Shown here piece after piece: positions 60,740 to 64,000 of a stretch of 64,000 nt of DNA. The DNA lies in NCBI GenBank assembly GCA_009617715.1, contig VTFK01000020.1, forward strand, positions 806,001 to 870,000, given 5' to 3'. The DNA is from Plectrocnemia conspersa (Eukaryota > Arthropoda > Insecta > Trichoptera > Polycentropodidae). Made by a program: the position numbers and the translations under genes. Within the stretch, counting starts at the first letter, position 1, and each line of letters opens with the position of its first letter. The notes under the pieces were generated by a model. The model did no database searches, was not told the origin of the DNA, and saw only the letters and a list, made by a program, of their open reading frames with translations.

Positions 60740-60922
60740 TTAGCTTTTTGAAGTGTGAGGGCTTGTGTATCGCGCCTTGTCTTTCTCGCACCATCGATGT
60801 TGGGGTCATCATCTTGGGTGTAATCTGGATCTTATCTGGATCCGCCACAGACTTTTCAACTACGTCGTCTTTAACTCGATCTTGTAATTTGTTATTATTG
60901 TTATTTATTTGTTTGTTTGTTA
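60740..60922 (-). CDS. Possible host exon (about 61 codons, internal)
   Basis: Within a 115-codon minus-strand frame the part reading DRVKDDVVEKSVADPDKI, then ITPKMMTPTSMVRERQGAI and HKPSHFKKLS has balanced composition and a charged, exon-like character. The sequence before and after it is A/T-rich chance coding. The upstream border shows tgttgttcccttag, a plausible acceptor, and the downstream border shows a/gtaacg, a plausible donor. No domain is recognised. A host exon or a retained transposon piece are both possible. Confidence 0.3.
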
Positions 60923-60987
60923 CTAAGGGAACAACAAATGCATTAATTTTCGAAATGGTACATTTAAATGTATTCATATTTGTGTGA

Positions 60988-61300
60988 ATCTTGTTAGAAT
61001 CTAATTATGCTTGGTTTAAATCCAGTAACCAGGTATTTCAAAGTGTTTTCGCATCGTCTCTTTTATTTTGTGCCATTTTATTTTAATTTCGATTTCAATT
61101 GCATCTCAATATTTTTTTACAATTTTACCTAAAGTTTTAGTTGTATCAAAGTTTATATTGTGATTTTCATCGAAATCGTGATTTGCTAAAGTTGATTTTT
61201 TATCATAGGATTTTTTTTGCGTTTTATTTTTTATTTTCATTTGTGCATCCTATGGTATATTTGAGCAATTGTCATTTTTTTGTTCTCTATATATAAAAGA
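60988..61300. other. AT-rich spacer
   Basis: T-rich sequence with no gene or motif. Confidence 0.5.
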
Positions 61301-61403
61301 GAGAAAAACAATTATCGCTTCTTAGGAGGCAAAAATCCACGTCAAAAGCAATAAAATCGTGCTGTCGTGAAAATATTTTTTAAAATATGTCATTTAAGTA
61401 AAA

Positions 61404-61480
61404 TCATATCGGAATACATTTTCACCAGTAGATATATAATTTTACCAGTGAAAATATAAATTATCTGGCAGGTGCTTAAA
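61404..61480 (+). repeat. Repeat family 'C' hairpin block, copy at left of array
   Basis: acattttcaccagtagatat and ttttaccagtgaaaat form an inverted pair, followed by tatctggcaggtgctt. Inverse copy at 41475-41531. Confidence 0.65.
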
Positions 61481-61487
61481 ACTTAAA

Positions 61488-62520
61488 ACCTAAATTCCTT
61501 CACTTTTATTTTTATTTACGAAAAAAAACACTGTGTATATTTTAGTTGTTATGATAACGTATTACTAGAACCGCATACGGTAAGACCTTTAATAATAACA
61601 TAATCATTTTTATATTAATTTTAACAAGAATACTTAAACTTTTCACTTTTATTTTTATTAAGGAAAAATGTATAGACTAATTAATTTAAGAATGTATTAT
61701 TCATCGCCATAAATAATGCCTTCAATACTTTTACTTTACTTACACTAAATTCAAATAAAAAAATACCTTTCAACTCTGATTTTTATATACGAAAAAAAAT
61801 AAAGCTATCTATATTTTAGTTGTTCTAAGAATGTATTACTATACATGCACTATAACGCCTCTCATAACATCTCCAAAATGATTACATCACAAATAAATTA
61901 AATGTTGTACATTTCAACTAGCATTTTTATTTACGAAACAGTTGCGTTATTTATAGTTTAGTTATTTTAAGTATGTATTACTAGGCGAAATATTCACATT
62001 TTAACTAACTAAAACGTTCTACTTTTATTTTTATGTAGGAAAAAATTGCAATATATATAGTCTAGTTGTTTTAAGAATATATTACTAGTCGCACATAGCA
62101 TTCAATTTAAGTAAAATGTTTGATTCTGACTTTAATTTTTATTCAGGAAAAAAAGTGCGTTACATATAGTCTACTTTATTTACAAATATATTATAAGCTT
62201 CACACAAAAATAATTGCATTATATTAAACGAAAATGTTTTACTTTTCCATTTTTATTTTTATGCACGAAAAAATTGTGCTAAGTTTATTTTTGTTATTTT
62301 AAGAATGCATTACTAGCTGCACATGATAACGCTTCTAATACTATCAGCAAAATATTTACAACATTAAACAAAATTTTTTTACCTAACCCCTTCTATTTTT
62401 ATTGTGCGAAAAATATTGGATTGTGTATATTCTAGTTGTTTTAAAAATGTATTACTAAACGCGCACCACAACGCCTCTCATACAATAACCATAATTTACG
62501 AACTATTAAATTAATTATTT
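61488..62520. repeat. Tandem array, about 8 units of 107-145 bp
   Basis: Each unit contains a ttttatttttat.tacgaaaaa start, then tat.tagt.tagttgtttta, then 'agaatgtattactag' and in several units a 'gcac.ataacgcctct' segment. Unit starts fall near 61492, 61640, 61770, 61912, 62018, 62126, 62240 and 62385. Divergence between units is moderate, so the array is not recent. Noncoding. Confidence 0.8.
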
Positions 62521-62749
62521 TCGATTGTGACATCCATGAAGCAATATAGAGTTATTAGGAACTTAAAAAAGCGATTAACTCGTGACTTGTGCGTGGTAAA
62601 TTTACCATAAGGTTGTAAGCAAAATCATACGTAGATGATGCTAGTAAAATGATATGATTTCAACTTTTTTATATGTAGTAATATACATATTATAAAAACA
62701 GCGAATGCGTATTTTTTATTAAAGTTATATTTACACTAGTAAACTTCAA

Positions 62750-62820
62750 ATACATTTTCACCAGTAGATATATATGACTACTAGCGAAAATACAATTTAA
62801 CTGATAGGCGCTAATATGCT
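62750..62820 (+). repeat. Repeat family 'C' hairpin block, copy at right of array
   Basis: attttcaccagtag and ctactagcgaaaat are an inverted pair around atatatatga, followed by aactgataggcgctaa. Same orientation as the block left of the array. Confidence 0.65.
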
Positions 62821-63160
62821 ACTGTAAGATGTTTATGAAACTCAATTTTTGTCAGTTGCGAAACGTCCAATTGCTGTTCAAATCCAAACCTAACCTAATT
62901 ATAGTTTTAAAAATTTCATTAGGTCAAGTCCAAAATACAAACTAACAACTAAAAGCCAAAATACCAACTCATCTTTCAGGGGAAAATTAGCGGAGGAATA
63001 AGTACAGACAGACATCGTATCTCACACATAACTTACCGATATTACTATGAACTTCAAATATAGGAGGGCTGATCAAAGTATATATGATTTCACGATTTTA
63101 TTGCTTTTGACGTGAATTTTTGCCTTCTTAGAAGTTATAATTGCTTTTGCATTCTCCTAT

Positions 63161-64000
63161 AGGTATGCTTATGATTCATTTACATTTTTAATATTTCATG
63201 ATTGTATTAAATTTATTTTTATATTTGATGAAGATAAGATGTTCCACCAATGCTATGGACGTCTACTGACGTCAAGCGTTTTTTATGAGACTATATTTAA
63301 TATTTAAAAAATAATTAAGGAAAATATATTGCCATCCCTGAAGAAAAGCTAAAAAATATTATATATATGTATGGTTTTCCGGATCGCAAGAAATTGCCGA
63401 ATTTTTTTTCATTTTACCTCAATGAATAAGTTTGGTTTTAATTACACGTGTTTGTAACAAACTTCAAGGAATTTAATGAAAAAATTAATAGATTCAGCCC
63501 GTATGCGTTTTTCCTTTATCGTGACAGTTGTGTATCTGTTTTTTCTTTAGCTTTCGATTGTTATTTTTGTGTGCAGTGTCTTTTAACAAAGTACTAGTGT
63601 TTTTTTGTAACTTTTTGTATTATTAAAATTATTTTGCCAGATTGATATGTGCAGCTAAATTGAAAATTTCTCTGAGAATGCACGCTACATTATCACTTAT
63701 TTTAAACATAGAACCTTAAATATAGTGATATAGTTTATTTTAAAAACAAATATTGGGCAAAAGGATAACAATGCCTGTGAAATAAATAAAAGTTTTTTTT
63801 CAACTATTTTCAATGTTTTAGATTTTGTCGCCTACCATATGTATTAAGTGACAGTAGAGGTATAGATAATATTGGAGATAACAAAATTAAACGATAAAAA
63901 CATTTTATTGAAAATTTAAAAAAATAATATATGGCAACACTGAGCAGCAAATAAAACACGACATAAATATTATGAGTTGAAAGTATTAATAATTTTTATT
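63161..64000. other. AT-rich spacer
   Basis: No gene, repeat or motif is recognised up to the window end. Confidence 0.55.

Larger units (their letters stand above)
61301..63160. mobile_element. Non-autonomous element with about 60-bp terminal inverted repeats
   Basis: The left end (61301-61361) includes acaattatcgcttcttagga and cacgtcaaaagcaataaaat. The right end (63091-63160) is its inverse with few changes. Inside, in order, are a family C hairpin block (61411-61480), an eight-unit tandem array (61488-62520), a second family C hairpin block (62750-62820) and a segment shared with 44100-44400. No coding frame is present, so it depends on another element for movement. A target duplication is not obvious. 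A relative of its right half lies at 44030-44500. Confidence 0.65.

Noticed and set aside
61488..62520. Regularly spaced repeats that might be read as a CRISPR array
   Set aside because: Units are over 100 bp, diverged, and the setting is eukaryotic with inverted-repeat ends. No short identical repeats with unique spacers.

Overview
This is eukaryotic, very AT-rich, gene-poor DNA, most likely from an insect. The evidence is the type of its transposable-element relics, long AT-rich spacers broken by short CpG-rich islands, and the absence of any operon-like coding density. No complete host gene, rRNA, tRNA or CRISPR array is visible. Most open frames are short and occur by chance. The real coding signal comes from decayed transposable elements, plus a few short frames that could be host exons.

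Layout. 1-8 kb: AT-rich spacer with two tandem-repeat blocks (1.78-2.76 kb and 6.76-7.24 kb), a small hAT-like MITE (4.14-4.36 kb), a CpG-rich island with a TATA motif (5.45-6.0 kb) and a LINE C-terminal relic (7.37 kb). 8-16 kb: spacer, an 18-bp palindrome with adjacent direct repeats (10.82 kb), a dispersed repeat split by an insertion (12.65-14.0 kb), and the 3' ends of two non-LTR retrotransposons (14.34-15.35 kb). 16.66-19.97 kb is the clearest structure: a Harbinger-like inverted-repeat element with TAA target duplications, carrying nested inside it a second transposon with about 330-bp inverted repeats. The inner element encodes a broken copy of a widespread uncharacterised protein family, and a perfect 19-bp-arm palindrome interrupts its reading frame.

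20-36 kb: spacer with a duplicated Penelope/hammerhead-like repeat (22.7-23.3 kb), a jockey RT scrap (23.55 kb), an antisense RTE-type RT C-terminus (23.72-24.4 kb), a 'cagtggcgtagc' MITE (33.64 kb) and a second copy of the dispersed repeat (33.9-34.5 kb). 36-49 kb: an inverted pair of a short repeat family (36.2 and 42.0 kb) brackets the best-preserved coding feature, a 5'-truncated non-LTR reverse transcriptase on the minus strand (38.72-40.17 kb). Two further copies of its 3' end lie at 14.3 and 48.3 kb. A near-perfect 25-bp-arm hairpin at 46.74 kb sits in a GC-richer island.

49-64 kb: mostly featureless spacer, a CpG island (52.9-53.3 kb), a hAT-transposase-like fragment (58.66 kb), a possible exon (60.74-60.92 kb, minus) and a 1.86-kb element (61.30-63.16 kb) with about 60-bp terminal inverted repeats enclosing an eight-unit tandem array.

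The picture is a host intergenic or intronic region shaped by layered element insertions. Family assignments come from motif recognition, not database searches.
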